DNA from: Gemmatimonadetes bacterium 2013_60CM_65_52
GTDB taxonomy: Bacteria; Gemmatimonadota; Gemmatimonadetes; Gemmatimonadales; Gemmatimonadaceae
Assembly: GCA_002215645.1 (NCBI GenBank)
Contig: NGFI01000004.1
Span: 247,933-311,932, forward strand
Direction: 5' to 3'
DNA length: 64,000 nt
Below the pieces are notes generated by a model. It was not told where the DNA came from and did not search any database. It worked only from the letters and a program-made list of their open reading frames with translations. The translations under genes and the position numbers were made by a program. This document shows positions 1 through 9,498 of the stretch, one piece after another; position 1 is the stretch's first letter; every line of letters starts with the position of its first letter.

Positions 1-1038
1 CGAGTGGCAATGCAACACGCCGCGAATGTCGGATGGCTCGATGAGCGTCGGCATGCGTCCCCGCGCGGCAAGCTGGAGCTCGCGCCCGCTCTCGCGCATC
101 TCTGGAGCGACGTAGGGAAGCCCTGCGAGGGCGTAGAACGCCGCTTCATTCGCGGCCTCGAGGCGACGTCCGCTCGCGTCCAGCAGGTGATTTCCTTCGA
201 GCGTGATGCCGTGCGCGGCCAGCATGGTCGACACCGAGCGCACGTGCTGATCCGACCCCGTGGCGCGCCAGAGCGCCACGACGAAGTCCTCTGCCGAAAC
301 GCAATGCAGATCGAGACGGGCGCCATCCGTCAGCGTGATGCACGGCGACGCCGTGCCCTCGTTCGTGACTTGTCGGACTCCCGGCGCTCGCGACAGCGAT
401 GACGCCACCGCCACCGGATCTGCCACGCACGCTGCCACGACGTCGACGTCCCGAGCCGTCTCACAGTGACGGCGCAGCGACCCCGCAAGTTCGGCCCGGA
501 CGACGTCCGGATGTGAACGAACCATCGCGAGCAAGGACGTCGCGCTGGCGAGCATGCGAGGGTAGAGATCGCGTGTTCCGGACGCGCGAAAACGCTCGAC
601 GGCATGGATGAGCCGGTCTACGGTCTTGGGGCCGAATCCCTTCAGTGCGCGGAGTCGCCCGTCGCGCGCGGCCGTCTCCATGGCGTCCACGGAATCGATG
701 CCGAGCGCTGCATGCAGTTGGTGAATGCGGCTCGTTCCCAATCCGGGAACCTGCATGAGATCGAGCAGGCCGGGCGGCGTCTCGGCGCGCAGCTGCTCGA
801 GGTAGCTCGACTCGCCCGTCGCGTTGAGGTCGCGGATGACGGCGAGCGTCGCGGGTCCGATGCCGCGCGTCTCGGCAAGTGTTCCCGCATGGTCCAGTGC
901 GGCGAGATCATCCGTCTCGAGGGCGATGACAGCCTTCGCTGCACCCTCGTATGCTCGCACCTTGAAGGGACTCTCGCCGCGGAGCTCGAGGTGGGCCGCA
1001 ATGAGGGAGAGCACGTGCGCGGCGGAACGGGGATCCAT
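1..1038 (-). CDS. polX: DNA polymerase/3'-5' exonuclease PolX (C-terminus cut off by window edge)
   Basis: Manual reverse-strand translation from ATG at 1038 (MDPRSAAHVLSLIAAHLELRGESPFKVRAYEGAAKAV...GIGPATLAVIRDL...LMQVPGLGTSRIHQLHAALGI...LKGFGPKTVDRLIHAVERF...) shows the HhH repeats and polX N-terminal domain. It is absent from the ORF track because there is no stop in the window. Confidence 0.85.
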   Translation of the reverse strand, partial: MDPRSAAHVLSLIAAHLELRGESPFKVRAYEGAAKAVIALETDDLAALDHAGTLAETRGIGPATLAVIRDLNATGESSYLEQLRAETPPGLLDLMQVPGLGTSRIHQLHAALGIDSVDAMETAARDGRLRALKGFGPKTVDRLIHAVERFRASGTRDLYPRMLASATSLLAMVRSHPDVVRAELAGSLRRHCETARDVDVVAACVADPVAVASSLSRAPGVRQVTNEGTASPCITLTDGARLDLHCVSAEDFVVALWRATGSDQHVRSVSTMLAAHGITLEGNHLLDASGRRLEAANEAAFYALAGLPYVAPEMRESGRELQLAARGRMPTLIEPSDIRGVLHCHS

Positions 1039-1134
1039 CTCGTCAAAAAAAATCAGTAGTGAAGGACAGTACCCGGTACCCTGCACCCGGTAAAACAACG
1101 TATCCGGTACGGCCCCCCGAAGTGGGGCGACAGT

Positions 1135-1584
1135 CTATCCCTCCAACCCCGCGAAGTTCTTGAGCTTCTCGATGATCTCATGGAGCTGCCGCTCCGTGAG
1201 ATCGATCTCCGCCGCCGCGCCATCGGAGTCGAGCAGGCCCGCACGCATCGATATCGCCACCTGATTCAGGTAGCGGATCTTCCCCAGAATCTCGTCCGTG
1301 GCACGCCGCAGTCCCACGAAGCGGCGTTTCTCGGCGAGCGCGCGGCGATAGCGGAGGAGGATTTCCTGGGACGTCAGGCGGCGGGCGAGCGCCAGTGCTT
1401 CCTCCCGGGTGCGTCCCGGAAACGCACCACGGTCGGGCAGGCCGGCGTCGTCCCAGCTCTCGTCGGCGAACCAGAGGCGACCCACGTATTCGATGCCGTC
1501 GAACGCAACGCGACAGCTGACGTTGAAACGCCGGCCGTCATACTCGAGTGTAGCGATGTGCGGTTGAACGTTGTCGTCGACCAC
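1135..1584 (-). CDS. Hypothetical protein, 149 aa
   Basis: Complete ORF between polX and an alpha/beta hydrolase on the same strand; no family recognised. Confidence 0.6.
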   Translation of the reverse strand: MVDDNVQPHIATLEYDGRRFNVSCRVAFDGIEYVGRLWFADESWDDAGLPDRGAFPGRTREEALALARRLTSQEILLRYRRALAEKRRFVGLRRATDEILGKIRYLNQVAISMRAGLLDSDGAAAEIDLTERQLHEIIEKLKNFAGLEG

Positions 1585-1589
1585 GGAAG

Positions 1590-2489
1590 CTACCTGGCAC
1601 GGATTGGAGAAGACCCAAGCTCGCGAAGGAACGCGAGCAGGGGAGGAAACAGCCGTTGCGGGTGCTCAACATAGGGCACATGCCCGCAGTCTTCCAGCAC
1701 CAGGCAGGAGGTCCCGAGGGCGCTTGCGACGTCGAGCGACGACGCCAGCGGGATGGGATCCTGCCGCCCATGTGCGACAAAGGCGGGCACATGCGCGTCT
1801 CCGAGCGCCGCACGGATGTCGTAGTCGCCCAGCGACGTCCAGATGGACTGCTGCACGCGGCCGGTTACGCGAAACGGTGTGAGATCGTGCGCGCGCCGCG
1901 GATCGGCGAAGTATCCGGCGACGCTGAGCTCGAATGCCCGCTGCCGGTATGCTTCGGGATCGGACTCCCGGAGCCCCGAGGCCGCGAGGGCCGCGCGCAG
2001 CTCCTGCACCGCGGGGGCCGTCTGGCGACGCGAGAACTCCTGCTCGAACTGGTCCCGATATGCACGTGTCGCCGGCGCCGGATCGATGAGCGCCAGCCCC
2101 ACCGGCATCGGTGTGACCCTGCCACGCTGCGCCTCGATTGTGTACAACAATGCGAGCAGCCCACCCCACGAGTAGCCGACGATCGCGAGCGGCGTGACGT
2201 CGAGCTCCAACGCCACGCGGCCGAGGTCGCGTACCTGATCCAGCCAGCCGAGCTCCGCGCGGTCGTCGTCGTGCCGCGAGCGGCCGCCGCCACGCTGGTC
2301 ATACAGTATCACACAGTGTTCGCGTGCCAGCTCGAGCATCTGCGGCAGGAGATATTCGTGGCTCGCACCCGGTCCGCCGTGCAACACGAGTATCCGTGGC
2401 GCATCGGCGTCGCCATACTCGCACCAGTAGAGCGGAACGGCCGTGGACGAGGTGTATCCTTCGGCGCGGGGGCTGGGAATCGAGGGCAC
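1590..2489 (-). CDS. Alpha/beta-fold hydrolase, proline iminopeptidase-like
   Basis: LHGGPGASHEYLLPQM, YDQRGGGRS, GYSWGG nucleophile elbow, GHVPYVEHP catalytic His region. Confidence 0.85.
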   Translation of the reverse strand: MPSIPSPRAEGYTSSTAVPLYWCEYGDADAPRILVLHGGPGASHEYLLPQMLELAREHCVILYDQRGGGRSRHDDDRAELGWLDQVRDLGRVALELDVTPLAIVGYSWGGLLALLYTIEAQRGRVTPMPVGLALIDPAPATRAYRDQFEQEFSRRQTAPAVQELRAALAASGLRESDPEAYRQRAFELSVAGYFADPRRAHDLTPFRVTGRVQQSIWTSLGDYDIRAALGDAHVPAFVAHGRQDPIPLASSLDVASALGTSCLVLEDCGHVPYVEHPQRLFPPLLAFLRELGSSPIRAR

Positions 2490-2607
2490 GACGCAGAATG
2501 TCCGCGTGACATGCGTCCGCGAAAGGGATCTGCCGGCCGGTGTCGAAATTCGCCGGCGCCGGTCGACTATGTGGCGAAGGTCACATTCAACCCAACGGAG
2601 AGCACCA

Positions 2608-2958
2608 ATGAAATACCTTTGCCTGATCTACGGAGACGAGTCCGCGTGGGCACGCATGCCCAAGGGCGACATGGGGAAGATGAACGAAGACTACGGGTCG
2701 TTCACCGAGAGCATCCGCGGAAGCGGGCACTACCTGGGCGGCGAAGCGCTTCAGCCGACGACGACCGCCACCACCATTCGCGCACGCAACGGCGCCGTGA
2801 CGACCACGGACGGCCCATTCGCCGAAACGAAGGAACAGCTCGGCGGCTTCTACCTCATCGAGGCCCGCGACCTCAACGATGCCATTCAGGTGGCGTCGCG
2901 CATTCCCGGCGCGCGCACCGGCTCGGTGGAGGTTCGTCCGATTCTGTCATTCAGCTGA
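2608..2958 (+). CDS. YciI/DGPF family protein
   Basis: MKYLCLIYGDESAW...TTDGPFAETKEQLGGFYLIEARDLNDAIQVASRIPGARTGSVEVRPI is the typical YCII/DGPF signature. Confidence 0.9.
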   Translation: MKYLCLIYGDESAWARMPKGDMGKMNEDYGSFTESIRGSGHYLGGEALQPTTTATTIRARNGAVTTTDGPFAETKEQLGGFYLIEARDLNDAIQVASRIPGARTGSVEVRPILSFS

Positions 2959-4280
2959 TGGTGAGGAGCGACGAGCACGGGCCGCATTCCGGCGACTCGA
3001 TCCACGAGGTGGTGGATCGGTTGTACCGCACGGACTCGCGCCGCGTGCTCGCCACGCTCATCCGCCTCCTCGGCGATTTCGACCTTGCCGAGGAGGCGCT
3101 TCAGGAGGCGTTCGTCGCCGCCGTGGAGCGGTGGCCGACTGACGGCGCTCCGGCCAACCCCGTTCCCTGGCTCGTGAGCGCCGGACGTTTTCGAGCAATC
3201 GATCGGCTGCGGCGAGAGTCGAGCTTCGACGCCCGCCGCGACGAGCTCGCACGCGAGGCCGTGTCGGCCATCGAGAGCGATGCAACCGACGTCGGCGAGC
3301 ACGAGTTCGGTGACGACCGGCTGCGGCTCATCTTCACCTGCTGCCATCCGGCGTTGTCCCCTGAAGCGCAGGTGGCGCTCACGCTGAGGACCGTAGGTGG
3401 GCTCACCACGGAAGAGATTGCGCGCGCCTTTCTCGTGCCGGCACCCACCCTTGCCCAGCGCATCGTTCGAGCGAAGACCAAGATTCGCGCGGCACGCATT
3501 CCATATGAGGTGCCGTCGGCATCCGAGCGTCCCGCGCGGCTCGATACAGTGCTCGCGGTGCTCTACCTGATCTTCAATGAAGGCTACAGCGCGAGCAGTG
3601 GAGAAGCGCTGACTCGCGCGGATGTCTCCCTGGAAGCAATTCGTCTTGGCCGGCTGCTCGTCGATCTGCTGCCCGAGCCCGAGGCGCTCGGATTGCTCGC
3701 GCTGATGCTGCTTCACGAGTCGCGTCGCGAGTCACGCGTGGCGCGCGACGGGAGCTTGGTATTGCTGGAGGAACAGGATCGCACGACCTGGAACCAGGCG
3801 CAGATCAGAGAAGGCGTCGCCCTGGCCGAACGCGCGCTCGTGTCGCCGAGCGTTGGCCCGTATGCGCTGCAAGCGGCAATCGCAGCGCTGCACGCGGAAG
3901 CACCCACGGCGCAGGCCACGGACTGGCGGCAGATCGCCGCGTTATACGACGTGCTGCTCGAAGCACTTCCGACGCCCGTGGTGGCGCTCAATCGTGCGGT
4001 GGCCATTGCGATGAGCCGTGGTCCGGATGAAGGACTCGCCGAGCTCGATGCGTTACTGGCACGGGGCGAGCTCGACGCATATCACCTCGCGCACGCCGCG
4101 CGCGCGAACCTGCTGCGCCGGCTGCATCGGTACGACGAGTCGCGCGACGCCTATGAGCGTGCGTTGTCGCTGACGACGCAGGCCACGGAGCGTCGGTTCA
4201 TCGAGCGCCGCCTCGAGACGCTTCGCCGCGATGTCATCGGGCCCGCGCCACATGCGACGCCGCGATCCGCGCGGTCGTGA
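2958..4280 (+). CDS. RNA polymerase ECF sigma factor, ECF42-like with C-terminal DUF6596/TPR-like extension
   Basis: Sigma2/sigma4 regions (DFDLAEEALQEAFVAAVERWP; LRTVGGLTTEEIARAFLVPAPTLAQRIVRAKTKI), then YLIFNEGYSASSGE and LALMLLHESRRESR. Start codon overlaps the stop of the YciI gene (TGATG). Confidence 0.9.
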   Translation: MVRSDEHGPHSGDSIHEVVDRLYRTDSRRVLATLIRLLGDFDLAEEALQEAFVAAVERWPTDGAPANPVPWLVSAGRFRAIDRLRRESSFDARRDELAREAVSAIESDATDVGEHEFGDDRLRLIFTCCHPALSPEAQVALTLRTVGGLTTEEIARAFLVPAPTLAQRIVRAKTKIRAARIPYEVPSASERPARLDTVLAVLYLIFNEGYSASSGEALTRADVSLEAIRLGRLLVDLLPEPEALGLLALMLLHESRRESRVARDGSLVLLEEQDRTTWNQAQIREGVALAERALVSPSVGPYALQAAIAALHAEAPTAQATDWRQIAALYDVLLEALPTPVVALNRAVAIAMSRGPDEGLAELDALLARGELDAYHLAHAARANLLRRLHRYDESRDAYERALSLTTQATERRFIERRLETLRRDVIGPAPHATPRSARS

Positions 4281-5148
4281 CGTGAATGCGGACGGTATCC
4301 TCGATGTCGCGCCCGTACCCTCCTCCAATCGTGATTGCGACCGGCAGGCCCACCTCACGACACTGATCGAGGACGAAGGCGTCCCGTCGCGCGAGGCCGT
4401 CGAACGTGAGGGAGAGCCGTCCGAGTGAATCGCCCTCGTGCGGATCGGCGCCGGCAACGTAGATGACGAGATCGGGCGCGGCGCTCGCGAGCCCGGCCGG
4501 CAGCGCCGATTCCAGCAGGTCGAGATATTCCGTGTCGCCGCATCCGTCGGCGAGCTCGATGTCCAGCGTGCCGGCGACCTTGTGAAACGGATAGTTTCGT
4601 CCGCCGTGCATGCTGAAGGTGTAGACGCTGTCGTCGCCGGCGAAGATCGCGTGCGTGCCGTTGCCTTGGTGGACGTCGAGATCGATCACGGCGGCGCGCG
4701 CGATGCGTCCGCGCGATTGCAGGGTGCGAATCGCGACGGCGACGTCGTTGAACACGCAGAAGCCCTCGCCATGATCGGAGAAGGCATGGTGCGTTCCTCC
4801 CGCGAGGTTCATTGCAATCCCGGACGACAGCGCTTCCTCCGCGGCCGCCATGGTTCCGCCCACCGCGCGCCGCGAGCGCTCCGCCAGGGCGGGCGACCAC
4901 GGAAAGCCGAGTAGCCGCTCTTCGGCGGCGGTGAGCTGTCCACCGGCGACCCGACGCACGTAATCCGCCGCGTGCACCAGTCGAAGGACGTCATCCGAGG
5001 CGGCGTCGGGGTCGCGCACGTCTCCCGCGCCGACGATGCCCTCCGCGATCACGCGTTCGCGCAGCATCGCGTATTTCGTCACCGGAAATCGATGGCCTTC
5101 CGGAAGCGGGAACACGTATTTCGCCGACGACCACAGCGCGAGCGGCAT
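4234..5148 (-). CDS. Histone deacetylase family protein (AcuC/HDAC-like amidohydrolase)
   Basis: NLAGGTHHAFSDHGEGFCVFNDVAVAIR, VIDLDVHQGNGTHAIFAGDDSVYTFSMHG, GADPHEGDSLGRLSLTFDGLARRD. Confidence 0.9.
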   Translation of the reverse strand: MPLALWSSAKYVFPLPEGHRFPVTKYAMLRERVIAEGIVGAGDVRDPDAASDDVLRLVHAADYVRRVAGGQLTAAEERLLGFPWSPALAERSRRAVGGTMAAAEEALSSGIAMNLAGGTHHAFSDHGEGFCVFNDVAVAIRTLQSRGRIARAAVIDLDVHQGNGTHAIFAGDDSVYTFSMHGGRNYPFHKVAGTLDIELADGCGDTEYLDLLESALPAGLASAAPDLVIYVAGADPHEGDSLGRLSLTFDGLARRDAFVLDQCREVGLPVAITIGGGYGRDIEDTVRIHVTTARIAASHVARAR

Positions 5149-5155
5149 CGCGGCG

Positions 5156-6226
5156 CTATGGCGTTCGGGCTCGCTCGGACTGTCCGGAGAGTCGCACCGG
5201 TGTAATCCGCGCCGGCCGGTCGCCAATGAGGCGAATGGTACGTTCGGCGACGGACACCACGCGCGCCTCTCCCGGAATCGCGAGCTTCTCGGCCACGTCG
5301 GTGGCCCGATGGTAGTCCTCGTGAAATCCCGTGAAGAAATGCAGCACGGGAATTCCCATGGCGTAGAACGGGCGCTGATCGCTGTCTCCCCAACCGTTGC
5401 CGCGCGCGTCGATGGTGAGTGGAGGCTGGACGTTGGCACTGTCCAACAACGCGCGAAGCTCCTTCGCTGTCGCGACGCCATAGACGATGAGCGTGTCGTT
5501 CCGAAGCCTGCCTACCATGTCGAAGTTGATCATCGCCACGACGCTGTCGAGCGCGACCGGAGCATGCTGGACGAACCATTCCGACCCGAGCTGTCCGAGC
5601 TCCTCGCCGGAAAAATTGGCGAAGATGACTGACCGCCTGGTGGGACGCGCCGCAAATGCTCGCGCCAGCTCCATCACCGCCGCGGTGCCGGACGCATTGT
5701 CGTCGGCGCCGGGCCGCATGGCGTTCTTCGCCTCGGGGTCGAGCGCACCGACGGGCGACCGGCCGAGGTGATCGAAGTGCGCACCGACGACGATCACCTG
5801 GCCGCGGAGCGCCGCATCCCGCCCGCGCACGAGCGCGGCGACGTTCTGCGTCAGCATGATTTCGGGACTTCCGTCGGCCACCACGGCAACGTGCCGCGCG
5901 GTGAACGGTTGGAGAAAGCAGCGTATGGGCGCCCTGGCCGCCGCGCACTGGGAGGCGCTGTCGAGCGAAAGGGGACGAAGTCCGAGCCCTGCATACGTTG
6001 CGGCGATGTACGCGGCGGCGCTGTCGTTGCCCGGAGTGCCGGTGCGACGGCCCGCGAGACGGCTGTCGACGAGATACGCGATGTCGCGCCGCAGGCGGTC
6101 CACCGCCGGTTGCTGCGCATGCAGTGTGGGGGTGGCTACCGATGCGGCGTGCAGGGACAGCGCAGCAAGGGCCAGCGCGCGCGGGCGTCCGAGGCGAGGA
6201 GCGCGAAAAGGGAATGGCATGAACAT
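5156..6226 (-). CDS. M28 family zinc peptidase, secreted
   Basis: N-terminal hydrophobic leader; VIVVGAHFDHLG, PGADDNASGTAAVMELARAF, FANFSGEELGQLGSEWFV. Confidence 0.9.
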   Translation of the reverse strand: MFMPFPFRAPRLGRPRALALAALSLHAASVATPTLHAQQPAVDRLRRDIAYLVDSRLAGRRTGTPGNDSAAAYIAATYAGLGLRPLSLDSASQCAAARAPIRCFLQPFTARHVAVVADGSPEIMLTQNVAALVRGRDAALRGQVIVVGAHFDHLGRSPVGALDPEAKNAMRPGADDNASGTAAVMELARAFAARPTRRSVIFANFSGEELGQLGSEWFVQHAPVALDSVVAMINFDMVGRLRNDTLIVYGVATAKELRALLDSANVQPPLTIDARGNGWGDSDQRPFYAMGIPVLHFFTGFHEDYHRATDVAEKLAIPGEARVVSVAERTIRLIGDRPARITPVRLSGQSERARTP

Positions 6227-6352
6227 GTGGCTCCGGCGAATGCTAACCGCCACGCTTCCCGGACGCGATTCGCTTCTGGCGACGAGGCGCTCCGCATCAT
6301 TAGTTTGCAATGGAATCTGCCCCGCCGATCACGGTGGGCGACCGCCTGCCGC

Positions 6353-7960
6353 ATGGAACATCCGGTCAACTTCGCGCGTCGCTTCTCCCATCTCGTCTGG
6401 CTCCTCATGAATGAGCCCGACAACGTGGATGAGCAAAAAAGCACGCTCCGAGCTCTCGTCGTTCAGTCGAAGCTGGGTGCGGTGCACATTGCGCATCAAC
6501 AGACCGGGCTCACCGCCAATGACCAGGTGGTGCCGTCGGCGCTCACGGGTGTGACCGAGCTCGGGAGCCAGATGCAACTCCACGGCATCGCGCTCATTTC
6601 CACCGACGCCGACGCCAAGCCAGCCGACCTGCTCGGTGTGGCGCGCGTGCTCACCGGCCTCCACGTGCACGGCGACGGCGGCGCGGCGGCAGAGAGCAAA
6701 CGTCGCGCAGGAGGCATCACCAGCGTGAAATTCGCCGGGAGACCCGACGTCGCCGATGAGCCGCTGCCGTCTCCAGGGCCACCGCAGCCAGCGCCGGCCG
6801 TTCCCGACATGGACTTCGAGATGTACGACGATCCCTATGGCGAGGCGATGAAGAAGGCGACGCCCCGCTCCACGCAGGCGATCGTGGGAGACAGCAAGCG
6901 CGGCACGACCGGGCTGTTCTCCCAGTTCGCGGCCTCGCAGGTCCCGAGCGAATCGCACGAGGCGCTGCTGAAGGCACTCGAGCACGCCCAGGACGTCGGG
7001 ACCATCGAGTCCACGCTCGCGGATCTCTTGACGATTGCGGAGAAGGCGGCCGCGGACGGCAAGGCCGCCGTCGTCACCGAGATTCTGATCCGGGTCACCA
7101 AGCGCGAGCAGGCCGTGGATCAGTCGGAGGCGAAGCGCGTGCTCGGCATGACGCTGCGACGCATGTCCAAGCCGGCGCTCCTGCGCCTCGTGGCGACGCA
7201 GATGCCCACCAACCCTGACATCCGCGGGGACCTTGGCGCCGTGCTCGCACGGGCCGGTGAGGACGGCGCCGACACGCTCGTCGAACTGATCTCCGATCCG
7301 GCGCATCAGCGCGACAAGCGCATGTACTTCGACGTCCTCGTGCAGTTGAAGGCAGGTGTCCCGACGCTGCTGCACATGCTGACGGATACGCGCTGGTTCG
7401 TCGTGCGCAACGCCGCGGAGCTCCTTGGGGAGATGCACGTGCGTGAAGCAGAAGGCCCGCTCACCGAGACATTGAAGCACGAGGACGAGCGCGTCCGTCG
7501 CACGGCCAACGGTGCGCTCATGCGACTCGGGACGACACGGGCGATGCAGACCATTCAGGAAGCGCTCGCCAGCACCATGCCGCAGGTGCGCATGGAGGCG
7601 GCGGCGGCGCTCGGCTCGCGAAAGGACGCGCAGGCCGTTCCGACGCTCTTGCGCGCGCTCGACGCAGAGCGGGACGAGGAGGTGCAGGCCGCCCTGATGC
7701 TCGCGCTCGGACGGCTGGGTACGCCCGAGGCGCTGCAACGGCTCTCGATGGCCGCGTCCGCGGAGCGCAGCCTCTTCAAGCGAAAGACGCCGACGTATCG
7801 CATGGCCGCGGTGCACGGCCTCGTGGAGTCACGTGCACCCGATGCGCTCGATGCACTGCGCGCGCTTCAGGAAGACAAGGACTCCGAGGTGCGCAACGCG
7901 GCCACCTTCGGACTTCGCCGGATCTCGCGCGCCGACAACCCGCGGATCAACGAGCCGTAA
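6353..7960 (+). CDS. HEAT repeat domain-containing protein
   Basis: C-terminal half has repeated helical units (VVRNAAELLGEMHVREAEGPLTETLKHEDERVRRTANGALMRLGT...MEAAAALGSRKDAQAVPTLLRAL). Start chosen at ATG 6353. Confidence 0.8.
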   Translation: MEHPVNFARRFSHLVWLLMNEPDNVDEQKSTLRALVVQSKLGAVHIAHQQTGLTANDQVVPSALTGVTELGSQMQLHGIALISTDADAKPADLLGVARVLTGLHVHGDGGAAAESKRRAGGITSVKFAGRPDVADEPLPSPGPPQPAPAVPDMDFEMYDDPYGEAMKKATPRSTQAIVGDSKRGTTGLFSQFAASQVPSESHEALLKALEHAQDVGTIESTLADLLTIAEKAAADGKAAVVTEILIRVTKREQAVDQSEAKRVLGMTLRRMSKPALLRLVATQMPTNPDIRGDLGAVLARAGEDGADTLVELISDPAHQRDKRMYFDVLVQLKAGVPTLLHMLTDTRWFVVRNAAELLGEMHVREAEGPLTETLKHEDERVRRTANGALMRLGTTRAMQTIQEALASTMPQVRMEAAAALGSRKDAQAVPTLLRALDAERDEEVQAALMLALGRLGTPEALQRLSMAASAERSLFKRKTPTYRMAAVHGLVESRAPDALDALRALQEDKDSEVRNAATFGLRRISRADNPRINEP

Positions 7961-9017
7961 AGTCCGTTTCGCTGGTGATCGCCCGGCAGAATTCCGCGAT
8001 CAGCGTGGCCGCGTTGTCCACGTCCACGAGCGACACCATTTCGTTCGGCGAGTGCATGTAGCGATTCGGGATCGACACCAGGCCCGTCGCCACGCCTTCT
8101 CTCGCGATGTGAATGGCGTCCGCATTGGTGGACGTGTCGCGCCCCACCGCGTGCACCACGTGTGCAATGTCGTGCGCCTTCGCGGTCTCGCGAAGAATGC
8201 GATGCACCACCGGCGAGATGAGCGCGCCGCGGCTGATGATCGGCCCGCCACCCATCTTGTGCTCGCCGATCTCCTTCTTGTCGATGTTCGGGTGGTCCGT
8301 GGCGAAGGTGACGTCCACGACGATGGCGATCTGCGGATTGATGCAGTGCGCGCATACGAGCGCGCCGCCGCCGTGCCACGCGATCTCCTCCTGCGTGGTG
8401 GCTGCCGCGACGACCCGCGCCGCGCCCGGCTTCTCCGCGTAGCGGCGCAAGGCCTCGAGCACGATGAACGCGCCGATCCGGTCGTCGATGGACCGCGACA
8501 CGATGCGGTCATTGGGAAAGTCGAGCGTCCGCGAATCCACCACGCCGGGGTCGCCGACGCTCACCCGCTGCTCGGCCTCCTCACGCTTGGTGGCGCCGAT
8601 GTCCACCCACAGGTCCACGAACTTGCTCGCGTGCTCGCGATCTTCCGTCTTCATCAGGTGGATCGGCTTCTTGCCGACGACACCGAGCACGTCGCCCTCG
8701 TTACCGAGAAAGCGAATCCGCTGGCCAATGAGCACCTGCGGATCCCACCCGCCGATGGGCGCGATGTAGATGAACCCGTCGTCGTCGATGTACTGGACGA
8801 TGACGCCGATCTCGTCGATGTGGCCATCGAGCATGATCGTCGGATGCCCGCCGGGGTTCACCTCCGCCATGCTATTGCCGGTGACGTCCACCGACACCTT
8901 GTGCGCGAACTGCTCCGCCTCGCTCCGCCAGGCGCGCGCCGCCGCCGTCTCGAAGCCGGACGGCGCCGGAGCGTCGAGCAGGCGCTTCAGGAAGGCGAAT
9001 GAGGAAGGACTGATCAT
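7947..9017 (-). CDS. M42 family metallopeptidase (glutamyl aminopeptidase/endoglucanase-like)
   Basis: LDGHIDEIGVIVQYIDDDGFIYIAPIGGWDPQVLIGQRI; DDRIGAFIVLEALRRY; AATTQEEIAWHGGGAL. Confidence 0.9.
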   Translation of the reverse strand: MISPSSFAFLKRLLDAPAPSGFETAAARAWRSEAEQFAHKVSVDVTGNSMAEVNPGGHPTIMLDGHIDEIGVIVQYIDDDGFIYIAPIGGWDPQVLIGQRIRFLGNEGDVLGVVGKKPIHLMKTEDREHASKFVDLWVDIGATKREEAEQRVSVGDPGVVDSRTLDFPNDRIVSRSIDDRIGAFIVLEALRRYAEKPGAARVVAAATTQEEIAWHGGGALVCAHCINPQIAIVVDVTFATDHPNIDKKEIGEHKMGGGPIISRGALISPVVHRILRETAKAHDIAHVVHAVGRDTSTNADAIHIAREGVATGLVSIPNRYMHSPNEMVSLVDVDNAATLIAEFCRAITSETDFTAR

Positions 9018-9141
9018 CGAGGTCGGAAGAGTGGAACAGTGGAGGGAATCCTAGCCCGTGCCTCCACGCGAAGGAAGAGTACCTTTGGGGACGGCGCGAA
9101 CTGGCGCGCCATGGCTGCTAACGTCACCGCGTCACACACAC

Positions 9142-9498
9142 ATGCCTTTCCTTTTTCTCGCAATCGGGCTCATCGCCGGGTTTCTCTCCGGAATCTTCGG
9201 CATCGGCGGTGGAATCCTCATCGTCCCCGCGCTGCTCTTCTTCGGACGCATGGACCAGACGTCGGCGACTGGAACCTCCCTCGGCGCCCTTCTCCTTCCG
9301 GTGGGATTGCTCGGCGCCTGGCAGTACTACAAGAGCGGACACGTCAACGTCACGGCGTCGCTGCTCATCGCGCTCGGACTGTTTTTCGGCGCGTACTTCG
9401 GTGCGCGTGCGGGGTTGACGCTGAATCCCGCGACGGTGAAGCGGTCGTTCGCGGTGTTTCTCGTGCTGGTTGCCGCGCGCATCTGGTATACCGCGTGA
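9142..9498 (+). CDS. Sulfite exporter TauE/SafE family small membrane protein
   Basis: MPFLFLAIGLIAGFLSGIFGIGGGILIVPALLFFGRMDQTSATGTSLGALL, a TauE/SafE half-size signature. Confidence 0.85.
   Translation: MPFLFLAIGLIAGFLSGIFGIGGGILIVPALLFFGRMDQTSATGTSLGALLLPVGLLGAWQYYKSGHVNVTASLLIALGLFFGAYFGARAGLTLNPATVKRSFAVFLVLVAARIWYTA

Noticed and set aside
1656-2607. N-terminal part of the 874-aa plus-strand ORF ending at 4280
   Set aside because: Only the part from ATG 2958 matches an ECF sigma factor. The upstream part is antisense to the alpha/beta hydrolase and out of frame with the YciI gene.
6329-7816. 495-aa minus-strand ORF
   Set aside because: Antisense shadow of the HEAT-repeat gene, with His/Arg-rich composition.
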